Assembly: GCF_002055535.1 (NCBI RefSeq) | Contig: NZ_LN831034.1 | Location: 1,364,001 to 1,428,000 of the forward strand | Source of the DNA: Streptococcus pyogenes | GTDB taxonomy: Bacteria; Bacillota; Bacilli; Lactobacillales; Streptococcaceae | Length of the DNA stretch: 64,000 bases | Direction: 5' to 3' | Shown here: positions 25,328-33,009 of the stretch, in pieces | Position numbering within the stretch: the first letter of the stretch is position 1 | Layout: each line of letters begins with the position of its first letter | Position numbers and translations under genes: made by a program | The notes under the pieces: generated by a model | The model's input: only the letters and a program-made list of their open reading frames with translations | The model's database searches: none | What the model was told of the DNA's origin: nothing

Positions 25328-25803
25328 TCAGTCACCTCTTTCGCAAATTGCCAAGCCCACTCGAAGTCTTTTCGGATTTCTGATTCAGTGAGTTTTGCAT
25401 TTTCGGCTGTTAGATTTTGACTAAAATACAAAGTGTTTTTACCGCGTACTAAAGGCTGACCGTTTGGCAAATCAACTGTATACAGCTGCTCTTGCTCGAT
25501 TTCATAGCCAAATTGGTGCATATTAATAAGAGTACGAACTGGATTCTTTGATTTTTGCATCCAATAATAAAAATCATCTTCTTCAACTTTTTCATCATAG
25601 ATTGACATTTGATATAAATATAAATCATATTCCAAATTATCTTTATGCTTTTCGTACCAATCTGCAACACATTGTTGTACTATAATTTTTAGTTGGTCGA
25701 TGATACCTAATACATCAATTCTTCTAATTAAATTACCTTTAAAGTCGAAATAATTAAACGCCTCTAGTTCTCTTATCTTTTTAATAGCTTCTTCAATGTT
25801 CAT
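25324..25803 (-). CDS. DUF1642 phage protein
   Basis: Start at 25803, preceded by GAGGTAACAAA; an ATG five codons upstream lacks a Shine-Dalgarno. The 159-residue product has an N-terminal helical region, a central W-M-Q-K-S-K-N-P-V-R-T-L-I-N-M-H-Q-F-G-Y-E-I-E segment and a C-terminal D-F-E-W-A-W-Q-F-A-K-E-V. These are features of the DUF1642 family, common in early regions of lactic streptococcal phages. Function unknown. Confidence 0.75.
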   Translation of the reverse strand: MNIEEAIKKIRELEAFNYFDFKGNLIRRIDVLGIIDQLKIIVQQCVADWYEKHKDNLEYDLYLYQMSIYDEKVEEDDFYYWMQKSKNPVRTLINMHQFGYEIEQEQLYTVDLPNGQPLVRGKNTLYFSQNLTAENAKLTESEIRKDFEWAWQFAKEVTE

Positions 25804-25807
25804 TTTG

Positions 25808-26440
25808 TTACCTCGCATTTAACTTACTCTCTACATGCACTATCGCATCACCAATCCACTCTTTGACATTAAATTCTTGCTCAATATCTTGAGTCCTTGG
25901 CATAACGTTAATATCACTAAAACTCAGCATGTCGTCTTTTGTATTTTGCAAAAAATAAATGTTTTTAACTTGTCTTGTTAAAGAGTCACCATGCACCACC
26001 ACACCATTTATCCCTCTTATAGACATATTAAAGAGTAGAAACGGTACTGCTTTGTCCGATAACTCTTCTACGTGATACCAGTATTTACTCGGACGATAAG
26101 TAAATGGACTGTCATTTAATCGTTGTTCTTGCCATGCTTGGATAAGTATCCCACCCGTCCCGACTGCTACCTCGTAGTATTGATTACCACTTATTATTTT
26201 AGATAATAGTGTACTAACCGATTTAGGCGTAAAGTCTTGCTTTTTATTTTTGCGGTCAGCTTGTTCTTCCTCAAAATATTGCATAAACCAGTCGTAAGAT
26301 ACATCTGTTTCATATTTCAAAAACTGTCTAAATATATCCTCACGACTATCTTTATCAAAGAGTATGTCCGTAAGTCGTTTGGGTGCTTTATAAACTTCGT
26401 CGATGCCTAGTATGCGATGTATCTCATCGATCTTAATCAT
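25808..26440 (-). CDS. Small N6-adenine methylase-like protein, apparently without the NPPY motif
   Basis: Start at 26440 with GGAGGGTAAC upstream; the longer frame to 26506 is less likely. The 210-residue product has Q-D-F-T-P-K-S-V, then a motif-I-like E-V-A-V-G-T-G-G-I-L-I-Q-A-W, as in HsdM-type methylases. At the position expected for motif IV (N-P-P-F/Y) it reads S-D-I-N-V-M-P-R-T, and the target recognition domain is missing. It may bind SAM or DNA without methylating, or be a remnant kept for another role. Confidence 0.65.
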   Translation of the reverse strand: MIKIDEIHRILGIDEVYKAPKRLTDILFDKDSREDIFRQFLKYETDVSYDWFMQYFEEEQADRKNKKQDFTPKSVSTLLSKIISGNQYYEVAVGTGGILIQAWQEQRLNDSPFTYRPSKYWYHVEELSDKAVPFLLFNMSIRGINGVVVHGDSLTRQVKNIYFLQNTKDDMLSFSDINVMPRTQDIEQEFNVKEWIGDAIVHVESKLNAR

Positions 26441-26441
26441 G

Positions 26442-26726
26442 TTACCCTCCGTTGTGCGTAAGTTCCGCAATTCGCTTTGTCTGTCTAGCTCTATCTTCGC
26501 TAGCACGTTTAAGCTGCTTTTGTGTCCTGCTTAGCTGTGTACGTAGTCCTGTGATTTGCGACTCGTAATATTGTCGTGCGTCGCGATAGCTAAAATACGA
26601 CACGGTTACCATCATCCCAAATATTGCGATTGCAAGAAACAATAGTGCTTTCCAATCGTTTTTTAGGACATTCATTATTTTATTAAAGTTATCACGTAAA
26701 TTTTGCAACGCTTCATCTATCGTCAT
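26442..26726 (-). CDS. Small phage membrane protein with coiled coil (94 aa)
   Basis: The preferred ATG at 26726 is 8 bases downstream of GAGGTGGAAG; the longer frame to 26864 overlaps the previous gene. The 94-residue product starts M-T-I-D-E-A-L-Q, has a membrane span at about 26-46 (A-L-L-F-L-A-I-A-I-F-G-M-M-V-T-V-S-Y-F) and a charged coiled coil afterwards. The orientation and topology are unknown. It could be a superinfection or anti-host factor, but nothing specific supports that. Confidence 0.6.
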   Translation of the reverse strand: MTIDEALQNLRDNFNKIMNVLKNDWKALLFLAIAIFGMMVTVSYFSYRDARQYYESQITGLRTQLSRTQKQLKRASEDRARQTKRIAELTHNGG

Positions 26727-26893
26727 TCTTCCACCTCTGCCAAAATATAAGTCAAATCTCTTCCGTAAGGAGAAAGTTGTACGACTTGATAACCAACAAC
26801 TGTCACTTTTGCGTACTTGTTTTTGTCGATAAAATCGTTCAGGTGGTCTGTTGCACTTTTCCATTCGTCCTTAACTTCAATATATCTCTTCAT
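26723..26893 (-). CDS. Hypothetical phage protein (56 aa)
   Basis: Start at 26893, coupled to the DUF3310 stop (GTGGAAGAATGAAG). The 56-residue product, K-R-Y-I-E-V-K-D-E-W-K-S-A-T, has a beta-alpha pattern and an acidic C-terminus. It overlaps the next gene by 4 bases. Function is not recognised. Confidence 0.6.
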   Translation of the reverse strand: MKRYIEVKDEWKSATDHLNDFIDKNKYAKVTVVGYQVVQLSPYGRDLTYILAEVEE

Positions 26894-27126
26894 TCTTCCA
26901 CGCTTTCGATTAACCAATATTCAATGAGACGCTTTGTATATTCGAGTGCTTTTTCTAAATCCTGAGTCGCATTGCCTTTGTATCTATGTCGTTTAATGTA
27001 TTTATCAATGTGACTTTCCATGATTGCGACAAACTGGTCCCATGGGTACGTCTTATACCACGACTCAATCAAATCAATTTCTCCGTGATTATAATGCTTT
27101 GGTTTATGTACTAATTCTTCTATCAT
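26890..27126 (-). CDS. DUF3310 phage protein
   Basis: Start at the ATG at 27126, overlapping the upstream stop. The 78-residue product has the DUF3310 motif P-K-H-Y-N-H-G-E-I-D-L-I-E-S-W and a C-terminal Y-I-K-R-H-R-Y-K-G-N-A-T-Q-D-L-E-K-A helix. DUF3310 is common in phage early regions and sometimes fused to nucleotide kinase-like domains. Its role is not known. Confidence 0.85.
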   Translation of the reverse strand: MIEELVHKPKHYNHGEIDLIESWYKTYPWDQFVAIMESHIDKYIKRHRYKGNATQDLEKALEYTKRLIEYWLIESVEE

Positions 27127-27371
27127 CACTCCACCTCTCTCAAATAATTTACTATCGTTTTACACACGCTCTCATTTGGCAATATTCTGCGTTCTAAGAG
27201 CGCTTTTAATTGCCAAGTATAAATGCCTATCTTATCTGCTAAAACGTCATCAGACATCTTTATTTTGCATCTGTGAGCTATTAACAGCTCTGATATATCG
27301 TAAGGCAACAGATTATCGTAAGATCTAGGTGTATATTTAATATCGTTATGCCACTGTCTGTGTCTTTTCAT
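27126..27371 (-). CDS. Small helix-turn-helix-like phage protein (81 aa)
   Basis: An 81-residue basic protein. The centre (M-S-D-D-V-L-A-D-K-I-G-I-Y-T-W-Q-L-K-A-L-L-E-R) reads as a DNA-binding helix-turn-helix. It overlaps both neighbours by about 4 bases and so belongs to the same early operon. Function inferred only from the motif. Confidence 0.55.
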   Translation of the reverse strand: MKRHRQWHNDIKYTPRSYDNLLPYDISELLIAHRCKIKMSDDVLADKIGIYTWQLKALLERRILPNESVCKTIVNYLREVE

Positions 27372-27724
27372 AGACCCATTCTCCGAGCTCTTTCTAGTGC
27401 GTCCGTGCGTTTGATTTTTTTAACGAGCTTAACGTCACCGTAGTTTTTAAACATCCACTTTTCGTAAATCTTGTCATCCTCATCTGTCTTTTTTTGTTTA
27501 AGGCGGTAAGACTGCTTGATTAACATTATCATTTCCTTTGTCGTGTAAATTCGTTGGAACCACTCCAATACATCAGGTGGCGGCAATCTGTTTAGTTTTT
27601 TATAGTATTTGACAGATCTATAGACTCTGTCAGCTTCTTCTTTGTCTGCGATGGTAATGTTATCGTCTAAAAACGCTTTAATTGACGGCTCCATTTGTTT
27701 GTAAAAATCATCTACTAGTGTCAT
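27368..27724 (-). CDS. Hypothetical phage protein (118 aa)
   Basis: A 118-residue basic, helical protein (V-Y-R-S-V-K-Y-Y-K-K-L-N-R, then L-P-P-P-D-V-L-E-W-F, then many lysines). It overlaps RusA by 4 bases. Not recognised as a family I can name. Confidence 0.55.
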   Translation of the reverse strand: MTLVDDFYKQMEPSIKAFLDDNITIADKEEADRVYRSVKYYKKLNRLPPPDVLEWFQRIYTTKEMIMLIKQSYRLKQKKTDEDDKIYEKWMFKNYGDVKLVKKIKRTDALERARRMGL

Positions 27725-28161
27725 AATTCGTTTATTTTTACCTCGATTCTGGGATTTGGGCTATACAGCTTACGTGTAGTGTGCTCGACAATGATGTTGT
27801 CATCTGTCCACACAACCTCTGATTTTGATATGCTGTCATATACTGCTTTTTCAAGGTTGTCCAAATCGGGCTTCTTTGGCACATATAAGAGCTCATTTAT
27901 ATAATCCTGATACTTTTGTTTAGTCTTATCTTTGGCACGCTCTGACGGCTTTTTAGACACCAATTCTGGTGCTTTTAGATAAAAAGTAACATCAACTTTT
28001 AAACCGTCGTCAAAATAAGGCCCTTCGTAATTGTTTTTAACATAGTCTGTGACCTGCTTCCGCCATGCCATCATATCTCCATCCTCGTAAGCTCCACTCC
28101 ATCTGCTAAAGCGTGGACGTTTTTGCGGTTTTGGCTCAATCGGTATTATAAACTTAACCAC
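27721..28161 (-). CDS. rusA: RusA-family Holliday junction resolvase
   Basis: A 146-residue nuclease that cuts branched DNA during phage recombination and packaging. The RusA signature is present: P-K-P-Q-K-R-P-R-F at the start, then K-K-P-D-L-D-N-L-E-K-A-V-Y-D-S and W-T-D-D-N-I-I, which carry the catalytic aspartates. Length is typical. It stands between single-strand DNA-binding/recombination genes and small ORFs in the early operon. Confidence 0.9.
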   Translation of the reverse strand: MVKFIIPIEPKPQKRPRFSRWSGAYEDGDMMAWRKQVTDYVKNNYEGPYFDDGLKVDVTFYLKAPELVSKKPSERAKDKTKQKYQDYINELLYVPKKPDLDNLEKAVYDSISKSEVVWTDDNIIVEHTTRKLYSPNPRIEVKINEL

Positions 28162-28364
28162 TACTCCTCCAATTCGTCTTCGTATCCTATAAACTCTGCG
28201 TGTCTGCCATCTGGTCTCCTCTTTTTATGAGCTGGCGACGCTATAAAAACTATTGTGTCAGCGGTAACACCAAGTCTTTCTGCTAGCTCATGCTTTGTGC
28301 CAACATCTACAAAAGAGTCTCCGTCGTAGACCGCATATATCCTTTGTCTATATCTGTTAGCCAT
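28161..28364 (-). CDS. Hypothetical phage protein with helix-turn-helix-like segment (67 aa)
   Basis: A 67-residue protein: Y-A-V-Y-D-G-D-S-F-V-D-V-G-T-K-H-E-L-A-E-R-L-G-V-T-A-D-T-I. The segment resembles a short helix-turn-helix as in phage small regulators. A basic middle (A-H-K-K-R-R-P-D-G-R-H) and acidic end follow. It is 5 bases from SSB. Confidence 0.55.
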   Translation of the reverse strand: MANRYRQRIYAVYDGDSFVDVGTKHELAERLGVTADTIVFIASPAHKKRRPDGRHAEFIGYEDELEE

Positions 28365-28369
28365 ATCAT

Positions 28370-28795
28370 TTAAAACGGCAGATCATCGTCTGAAATATCC
28401 ATTGGGTTTGAATTGCCAAACGGTTGACTGTTATCGTTTTGCGAAGAGTTATCTTGACCAGATTGTTGCTGGCTATTTCGACTTTCCAACATTTGGAAAC
28501 TCTCTGCAACAACTTCCGTCACATAGACACGTTGTTCTTGTTGGTTTTCGTAGTTACGTGTCTGAATACGACCCGTAACTCCGATCAAAGCACCTTTTTT
28601 AGCCCAGTTGGCTAAATTTTCAGCAGACTGTCGCCAGATAACACAGTTAATGAAATCTGCTTCTCTCTCCCCGTTTTGCTCTTTAAATCTGCGGTTTACC
28701 GCAAGTGTGAACGTAGCTACAGCTACTTGACTCGCTGTATAGCGAAGCTCTGCGTCCTTGGTCATGCGACCAACTAGCACAATGTTGTTAATCAT
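28370..28795 (-). CDS. ssb: Single-stranded DNA-binding protein
   Basis: A 141-residue SSB: an OB fold in residues 1-110 ([28 protein letters not shown]), a Q/N/S-rich linker and the acidic tip [10 protein letters not shown] that binds partners. It protects ssDNA in phage replication and recombination, next to the ERF recombinase whose stop it overlaps. Confidence 0.95.
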   Translation of the reverse strand: MINNIVLVGRMTKDAELRYTASQVAVATFTLAVNRRFKEQNGEREADFINCVIWRQSAENLANWAKKGALIGVTGRIQTRNYENQQEQRVYVTEVVAESFQMLESRNSQQQSGQDNSSQNDNSQPFGNSNPMDISDDDLPF

Positions 28796-29462
28796 TTTTT
28801 TGCCCTGCTCTCTTTTTTAATTTATTAATCAAATCATCAGTCGATACAATCTGTTCTGTGCGTAAATCTTCCAGTGATTTAACTTTTAAGGTATCTGTTA
28901 GCCATTTTGTTAGCTCTTTGACATTTTGATTTGTGGCTTTTGCAATATCGCTTAAATCAGATTTATAAGTCTCTACTTGGATATTGCTGATTTTCGGGGT
29001 TTGGAAGCTTGCCCCTTTTGACGTTTTATTTGTTGGTTTTTGCGATTGATTTGTTTTGTTGGGTTTGCTAGCTTCATTGCCGTCATCATCTTGATCGCTT
29101 GTTATCCCAAAAATTGCTGATAGTGCGTAGCGTTTTGCGTAAGTGATAGCCGAACCAGCGCCTTGTACATCATTTTTTGTTGGTTTAACACTTAAAGGTC
29201 CGTATTCCACCCATTCGCCACTCGTGTGCATGACTAGCGTTGCGACATCGATATAACCGTTTTCTGCGTTTGTTGTTGGATCCTGCGAAAAAGATATCCC
29301 GTTATTAGCAAAGGCTTTTGTAATCGCTTCCGTCACGTTTTCTAGAGGCACGTATTTGCTTTTGAAAAAGGGGTTGTCTTTATCTTTTAGCGGTTGTTTT
29401 ACCTCTAGCTGAGCTTTACAAAAGGCTTTAGCATATTCTGTTATACTTTCTGATTTCCTCAT
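28788..29462 (-). CDS. erf: ERF-family single-strand annealing recombinase
   Basis: A 224-residue protein with the ERF signature: [16 protein letters not shown], then [23 protein letters not shown] proteins promote annealing or recombination of phage DNA together with SSB and RusA nearby. The central part is rich in Gln/Lys and less conserved. Confidence 0.92.
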   Translation of the reverse strand: MRKSESITEYAKAFCKAQLEVKQPLKDKDNPFFKSKYVPLENVTEAITKAFANNGISFSQDPTTNAENGYIDVATLVMHTSGEWVEYGPLSVKPTKNDVQGAGSAITYAKRYALSAIFGITSDQDDDGNEASKPNKTNQSQKPTNKTSKGASFQTPKISNIQVETYKSDLSDIAKATNQNVKELTKWLTDTLKVKSLEDLRTEQIVSTDDLINKLKKRAGQKND

Positions 29463-29945
29463 TTACTTTACCTGCAAACTTTCTGTTTCGATTAGTTCAA
29501 CTCCAGATATATCAATTCCAGATTTCAAAGCTTTCGAGATCTCAGATTTCATTGGTTTGTATTCAATTTTTTCTTGCATGTAATCAAGAGGAATTTTTGT
29601 TTCGTCCAAAATCTCTACTTTTTTGCTTTTTCGCAAAGACACCTTAAACATTCCAGCGTCAACTTTTTTCTTTTGGCTCAATTCCATTGCACGCCTGATT
29701 GTCTCTTTGTATTTTTCCACTTTTGCTTCTGCTTGCTTTTGCTTTTTGTAAAAAGCTTCTTTTTCGGCTTTATACATTTCGACGTCAGCTTGAGCATTTT
29801 TTAACATTTTGACAAAATACTCAATGGTATTTTCTAAGTCTGATTGAAAATCAATGCTGTCAAGCGTATTTTGAAAGGTTTCGTCGTCTAAATCTAAACT
29901 TTCCAGATAAGCGGCGATTCCCTCAAGTTCATATAAATAAGCCAT
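29463..29945 (-). CDS. Siphovirus Gp157-like protein
   Basis: A 160-residue highly helical protein with A-D-V-E-M-Y-K-A-E-K-E-A-F and the C-terminal S-L-R-K-S-K-K-V-E-I-L-D-E-T-K-I-P-L-D-Y. It matches the Gp157 family (linked in other phages to phage resistance of the host and to replication). It is adjacent to the ERF gene and its stop abuts that start. Confidence 0.82.
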   Translation of the reverse strand: MAYLYELEGIAAYLESLDLDDETFQNTLDSIDFQSDLENTIEYFVKMLKNAQADVEMYKAEKEAFYKKQKQAEAKVEKYKETIRRAMELSQKKKVDAGMFKVSLRKSKKVEILDETKIPLDYMQEKIEYKPMKSEISKALKSGIDISGVELIETESLQVK

Positions 29946-29966
29946 GTTATTTCCTCTTTCTGTATT

Positions 29967-30221
29967 TTAATCATCCAAAATGTGTTGTTTAGTGGACCAC
30001 TTGCTGTCAATCTTGCGATTAACGATTAGCTCTGGCCATACATCAAATTCTGTCTCGATGTAGTCCATCAAGTCTTCGTCTGTGTAGTCTTTAAAGGTTT
30101 GATAAGTCTGTTTTAGCGTAGGTTCTTCGCTGCCTCTAAGACAGTCAATCGTAAAGATAAGCGCATCTCTAAAATTGCTATCAAAGGTTACGAGCTCACC
30201 GTTAATTCTGATTCCAACCAT
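29967..30221 (-). CDS. Hypothetical phage protein (84 aa)
   Basis: An 84-residue acidic protein (D-Y-T-D-E-D-L-M-D-Y-I-E-T-E-F-D-V-W-P-E). It overlaps the upstream winged-helix gene by 20 bases. Preceded by GAGGTG. No family recognised. Confidence 0.5.
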   Translation of the reverse strand: MVGIRINGELVTFDSNFRDALIFTIDCLRGSEEPTLKQTYQTFKDYTDEDLMDYIETEFDVWPELIVNRKIDSKWSTKQHILDD

Positions 30222-30555
30222 TTCGCACCTCGTTAGCTATTTCTACGAATTCGTTCAAGTTTCCGTTTTTTAAAATGTTTATCCGCTTTTGTTCTTTTCT
30301 AACTTGACTTTCAAGTGAGCTGATAGCTTCTGCACGCTCATCATCGTTGTCAATTAGATAGTACCCTCCGCCTTTTCGACGGCTAGAACCTATCAAATAG
30401 CCTTTCATTACCATTCCGTGGATAATGTCTCTCAAGGTTTTCGGGTCTTTGATGTCAAATGTTCGACAAATTTCCTTTGAATTAACCATCATGTTACTTC
30501 CTATCGGCAAATAACAAAATATTCTTTTTTCTAACTCATCTAGTGGCATTACCAT
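30202..30555 (-). CDS. Winged-helix-like phage protein (117 aa)
   Basis: The ATG at 30555 has AGGAGAG upstream. Residues about 5-75 look like a winged helix (S-K-E-I-C-R-T-F-D-I-K-D-P-K-T-L-R-D-I-I, then G-Y-Y-L-I-D-N), and a basic coiled coil follows. It is probably a DNA-binding early protein. It sits near replication genes. Confidence 0.55.
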   Translation of the reverse strand: MVMPLDELEKRIFCYLPIGSNMMVNSKEICRTFDIKDPKTLRDIIHGMVMKGYLIGSSRRKGGGYYLIDNDDERAEAISSLESQVRKEQKRINILKNGNLNEFVEIANEVRNGWNQN

Positions 30556-30567
30556 ATTAAATCTCTC

Positions 30568-30705
30568 CTAAAACGTGACTTTTGAGCACTCTCTCCACGC
30601 TCTCAATTCTTCAATTTTCTTTGTTCGGACATCTTCATCTAGCGCCATGATTTTTGCCGCATGTTCCTCGGATAGCCCGAAAAATGTTGTTAGTGTCAAT
30701 TCCAT
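30568..30705 (-). CDS. Small phage protein (45 aa)
   Basis: ATG at 30705, TAG at 30568. The product M-E-L-T-L-T-T-F-F-G-L-S-E-E-H-A-A-K-I-M-A-L-D-E is helical and acidic/basic mixed. It overlaps the end of the DnaC-like gene by 10 bases, and ends 12 bases before the next start, consistent with a real coupled small gene. No function known. Confidence 0.55.
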   Translation of the reverse strand: MELTLTTFFGLSEEHAAKIMALDEDVRTKKIEELRAWRECSKVTF

Positions 30706-31478
30706 AGCTTCATCCTTTCGTCCTCCATGCCATCAAATTCCATGATATGACTTTTGTCGCAGCCTTTTCTGATACGGGATGCAATTCTCTCTCCATAAAT
30801 TTTTCTAATTTCGGCAGGTGTCAGATTGGTAGTAATGATTGTGTTTGTGCGCTTGTTAAGCAAGCTGTAAATAATGCTTGTGGACCAGTCACTAACTTTT
30901 TCGGCACCTAGATCATCTAGCACCAGATAATCGACATCTTTTAGCTTATCCATCCAAAATGCTTCCTTGCTAAAGTCTCGCTTTATCTCTGACAGTAAGT
31001 CAGTGACATTTACAAGCAAGCCTAATTTTTTCGTTTTATCAGACAATCCCCTAATGATGCTATAAGCTAAATGACTTTTGCCTCGTCCTGCTTTGCCAGT
31101 CATGATGATGTTTCCCTTACCACCACTAAACCAATCGTTAGCCATTGTCTTTGCCCAATAAAGCACCTCTTTGTGTTTAGCCGTATCAGCCCTAAAATTG
31201 TCAAATGATGCATTTTCCAACTCGTCGTCCATAATTGATAATTTTTTGAGATAGTACAGTCGCTTGTTTTCAAGTTCTCTCTCATATTGCTTTTGGACGT
31301 GCAAAGTGTTTTGATTGTCTAATTCTTCTCTGTGACAATCTGGACATACTGTCAAACCAGTCTTAAGGACTGTGATGTACCTACAACCGTGTTTTTCACA
31401 GACAGCATCTTGTTTCTTGGTGTTTTGTTGATAAGATATAGCGATTTTAGCAAGTGCATCTTCGTCACCAAGTATCAT
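30696..31478 (-). CDS. DnaC/IstB-type replicative helicase loader ATPase
   Basis: A 260-residue AAA+ protein that loads the replicative helicase. A zinc-finger-like Cys27/Cys32/Cys45/Cys48 cluster lies near the N-terminus. Walker A is T-G-K-A-G-R-G-K-S-H (about residue 128), Walker B V-L-D-D-L-G-A-E, and the sensor T-N-L-T-P follows. It overlaps the initiator gene by 14 bases, so the two form the replication module. Confidence 0.9.
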   Translation of the reverse strand: MILGDEDALAKIAISYQQNTKKQDAVCEKHGCRYITVLKTGLTVCPDCHREELDNQNTLHVQKQYERELENKRLYYLKKLSIMDDELENASFDNFRADTAKHKEVLYWAKTMANDWFSGGKGNIIMTGKAGRGKSHLAYSIIRGLSDKTKKLGLLVNVTDLLSEIKRDFSKEAFWMDKLKDVDYLVLDDLGAEKVSDWSTSIIYSLLNKRTNTIITTNLTPAEIRKIYGERIASRIRKGCDKSHIMEFDGMEDERMKLWN

Positions 31479-32226
31479 ATTCGCTTACCTCTTCGTCTTT
31501 GCTATTAGTCTTAGATTTTTGCTTTAATCTAAGTTCTTGTGCAGCATCAACTTGCTCGACTGTTGTTATACCGCTGTCAATCCAGTTATTAATCACCGCT
31601 GAGACATAATTCATGTTTCTTGCACCGTTAGCAAGAGAGGTTTCGATAGCTTTTTTTAGCAAGTCATTTGAGATGTGTTCTTCTAGTAAAAATCTATTGA
31701 TTTGTTGCACCTCGTAACCGTTAAATTGTCTCCCCCAAAGATTTTCAATTTCTTCTAAAAAACTAGTCCCTTTATCATCATAATAATTAGATATATTAGT
31801 ATTGATAATATTAGTATTGATTGTGTGTAATTTATACACGTCTTGAAGTGTACTTTCTACACTTCCGTGGTGTAATTTATACACGTCTTGAAGTGTACTT
31901 TCTACACTTCCATTGATATATAAGCGATTAGGCTTGTTTATACCTTGCCTAACTTCTCTTAAAAGGCTTAAATCATGTAATTCTTTTTTTGCTTTTACTA
32001 CGGTTTTATTTGAGCATTTAAGTAGTTCCATAAATTGCTCGTTTGTAAAGTACATATAAACCTTGCCGTCATCATCAAACCACTTATTTTCAACAGATAG
32101 TGTTCTGCGATCAAATAGCAACATGTAAATCAGTTTTGCTTTATCGCTCAGAACGTTGTACGGCTCTTTCAACAACCACTGTGGGAACTGATAAAATTGG
32201 TTGTTTTTAACTTCATCAATATGCAT
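31465..32226 (-). CDS. Replication initiator protein (RepA_N and DnaD-like)
   Basis: A 253-residue protein: residues 1-95 resemble a RepA_N winged helix (Y-Q-F-P-Q-W-L-L-K-E-P-Y-N-V-L-S-D-K-A-K-L-I-Y), residues about 150-215 a DnaD-like domain. Between them, a 15-residue unit G-S-V-E-S-T-L-Q-D-V-Y-K-L-H is duplicated as a direct result of DNA repeats within the gene, a likely origin. It starts phage DNA replication with the adjacent DnaC-like loader. Confidence 0.85.
   Translation of the reverse strand: MHIDEVKNNQFYQFPQWLLKEPYNVLSDKAKLIYMLLFDRRTLSVENKWFDDDGKVYMYFTNEQFMELLKCSNKTVVKAKKELHDLSLLREVRQGINKPNRLYINGSVESTLQDVYKLHHGSVESTLQDVYKLHTINTNIINTNISNYYDDKGTSFLEEIENLWGRQFNGYEVQQINRFLLEEHISNDLLKKAIETSLANGARNMNYVSAVINNWIDSGITTVEQVDAAQELRLKQKSKTNSKDEEVSEYDTW
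31826..31911. repeat. Two 41-bp direct repeats with internal palindromes, candidate phage replication origin
   Basis: 31826-31866 and 31871-31911 are identical 41-bp copies with a 45-bp period. Each contains a small palindrome (TGTA-ATTTA-TACA) and a perfect 8-bp inverted repeat (GAAGTGTA-CTTTC-TACACTTC). Iterons inside the initiator gene are typical of phage origins, where the initiator binds its own coding sequence. Nothing else in the replication module repeats in this way. Confidence 0.65.
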
Positions 32227-32336
32227 TATTCCTCGCTTTCTAAAATAGCCTCCATATCTTCTAAATACTGATTATCATCACCATTTGTTCGGTAGTTTCG
32301 CATGGTTATCAATATCTGATTAAGCTTGTCGTCCAT
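32226..32336 (-). CDS. Small phage protein (36 aa)
   Basis: ATG at 32336 with AGGAAACAGT upstream, TAA at 32226 overlapping the initiator ATG. The 36-residue product, D-D-K-L-N-Q-I-L-I-T-M-R-N-Y, is acidic and helical. Coupling to the initiator start supports it, but it could be a leader peptide. Not recognised. Confidence 0.5.
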   Translation of the reverse strand: MDDKLNQILITMRNYRTNGDDNQYLEDMEAILESEE

Positions 32337-32457
32337 ACTGTTTCCTCATATAGGCATCAAATTCGGCCCACTGCTTTTCAGATGATGCTCTAAGCGTGTC
32401 GTGTTTAATCGGTTCCTGTTTTTTTGGTTTTGCAAAAATAAAATCTAATAGTTTCAT
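32320..32457 (-). CDS. Small phage protein (45 aa)
   Basis: ATG at 32457 preceded by GAGGAGAAATAAC, a good Shine-Dalgarno; TAA at 32320, overlapping the next small ORF by 17 bases. The product M-K-L-L-D-F-I-F-A-K-P-K-K-Q-E-P is basic with a W-A-E-F-D-A-Y-M-R-K end. No family recognised. Confidence 0.55.
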   Translation of the reverse strand: MKLLDFIFAKPKKQEPIKHDTLRASSEKQWAEFDAYMRKQYGRQA

Positions 32458-32487
32458 GTTATTTCTCCTCGATCTCGTCCAAAAGTC

Positions 32488-32739
32488 TTATTTGTTATTT
32501 AGCCAAGCTATGATTTCAGCTTTTTTCCAACGGACAGCTGGCAATTCCTTTGGAAAATTTTTGTCGCGTCTGTAGTATTTGTCAAAAGTACTGGGGCTCA
32601 TGTTAAGCCTCTCTGCTACTTTTTCTCTGGTCCATAATTCTGCATTGAGTTCGTCTAACTTCATTTGGACTAATTTGTTAACTGTTTTTTCAATGAATTC
32701 TTTTATCCAGTCGGACAAACTCATTAAGATATTGTCCAT
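32488..32739 (-). CDS. DUF771/excisionase-like helix-turn-helix protein
   Basis: An 83-residue protein. The second half has W-T-R-E-K-V-A-E-R-L-N-M-S-P-S-T-F-D-K-Y-Y-R-R (a MerR/Xis-like helix-turn-helix), then V-R-W-K-K-A-E-I-I-A-W-L. It matches the DUF771 family, often taken to be a phage early regulator or excisionase-like protein. The Shine-Dalgarno AAGGAGGCAAC is strong. No other excisionase candidate is seen in the window. Confidence 0.7.
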   Translation of the reverse strand: MDNILMSLSDWIKEFIEKTVNKLVQMKLDELNAELWTREKVAERLNMSPSTFDKYYRRDKNFPKELPAVRWKKAEIIAWLNNK

Positions 32740-32808
32740 AGTTGCCTCCTTGTGGTATAATGAAGTAAATTAAGTTTGTTTTGAGTCCGATTCCCGTCGG
32801 ACTTTTTT
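32732..32808 (+). promoter_or_regulatory. Plus-strand promoter and terminator defining a short RNA opposite the DUF771 leader
   Basis: TTGTCC (32732-32737), 18 bases, then TG-G-TATAAT (extended -10, TATAAT at 32756-32761) form a plus-strand promoter. The transcript from about 32768 would end at the perfect stem AGTCCGA/TCGGACT (32784-32803) followed by six T, so it is about 40 nt. It is antisense to the DUF771 5' leader. The same TGTGGTATAAT element and a nearby terminator occur upstream of arpU. As a minus-strand site it reads ATTATACCACA just before the Shine-Dalgarno. Confidence 0.4.
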
Positions 32809-32809
32809 G

Positions 32810-32995
32810 TTATCTAAATTCGTCTAAGCTGACACCTAAGACATCGGCGATTTTAACGACATCATCAAATTTCAATGATTTTTTTCTTCCTTTCTTTAGA
32901 TCAATCAAGCAATTTTGGTTCAATCCAGCCTTTTGTGACAGTTCATATTTGGTCATTTTTTTCTCAATTAATAGAGCTTCGATTTTACCCCACAT
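32810..32995 (-). CDS. XRE-family small regulator (61 aa)
   Basis: The start at 32995 has TTAGGAGGAATT upstream. Nearly all of the 61 residues form a Cro/C1 helix-turn-helix (M-T-K-Y-E-L-S-Q-K-A-G-L-N-Q-N-C-L-I-D-L-K). It is the first gene leftward from the divergent promoter region at 33.0 kb, facing the plus-strand 79-aa gene. A second repressor, distinct from the CI at 34.7 kb, probably controls this region. Confidence 0.85.
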   Translation of the reverse strand: MWGKIEALLIEKKMTKYELSQKAGLNQNCLIDLKKGRKKSLKFDDVVKIADVLGVSLDEFR

Positions 32996-33009
32996 AATTC
33001 CTCCTAAGC

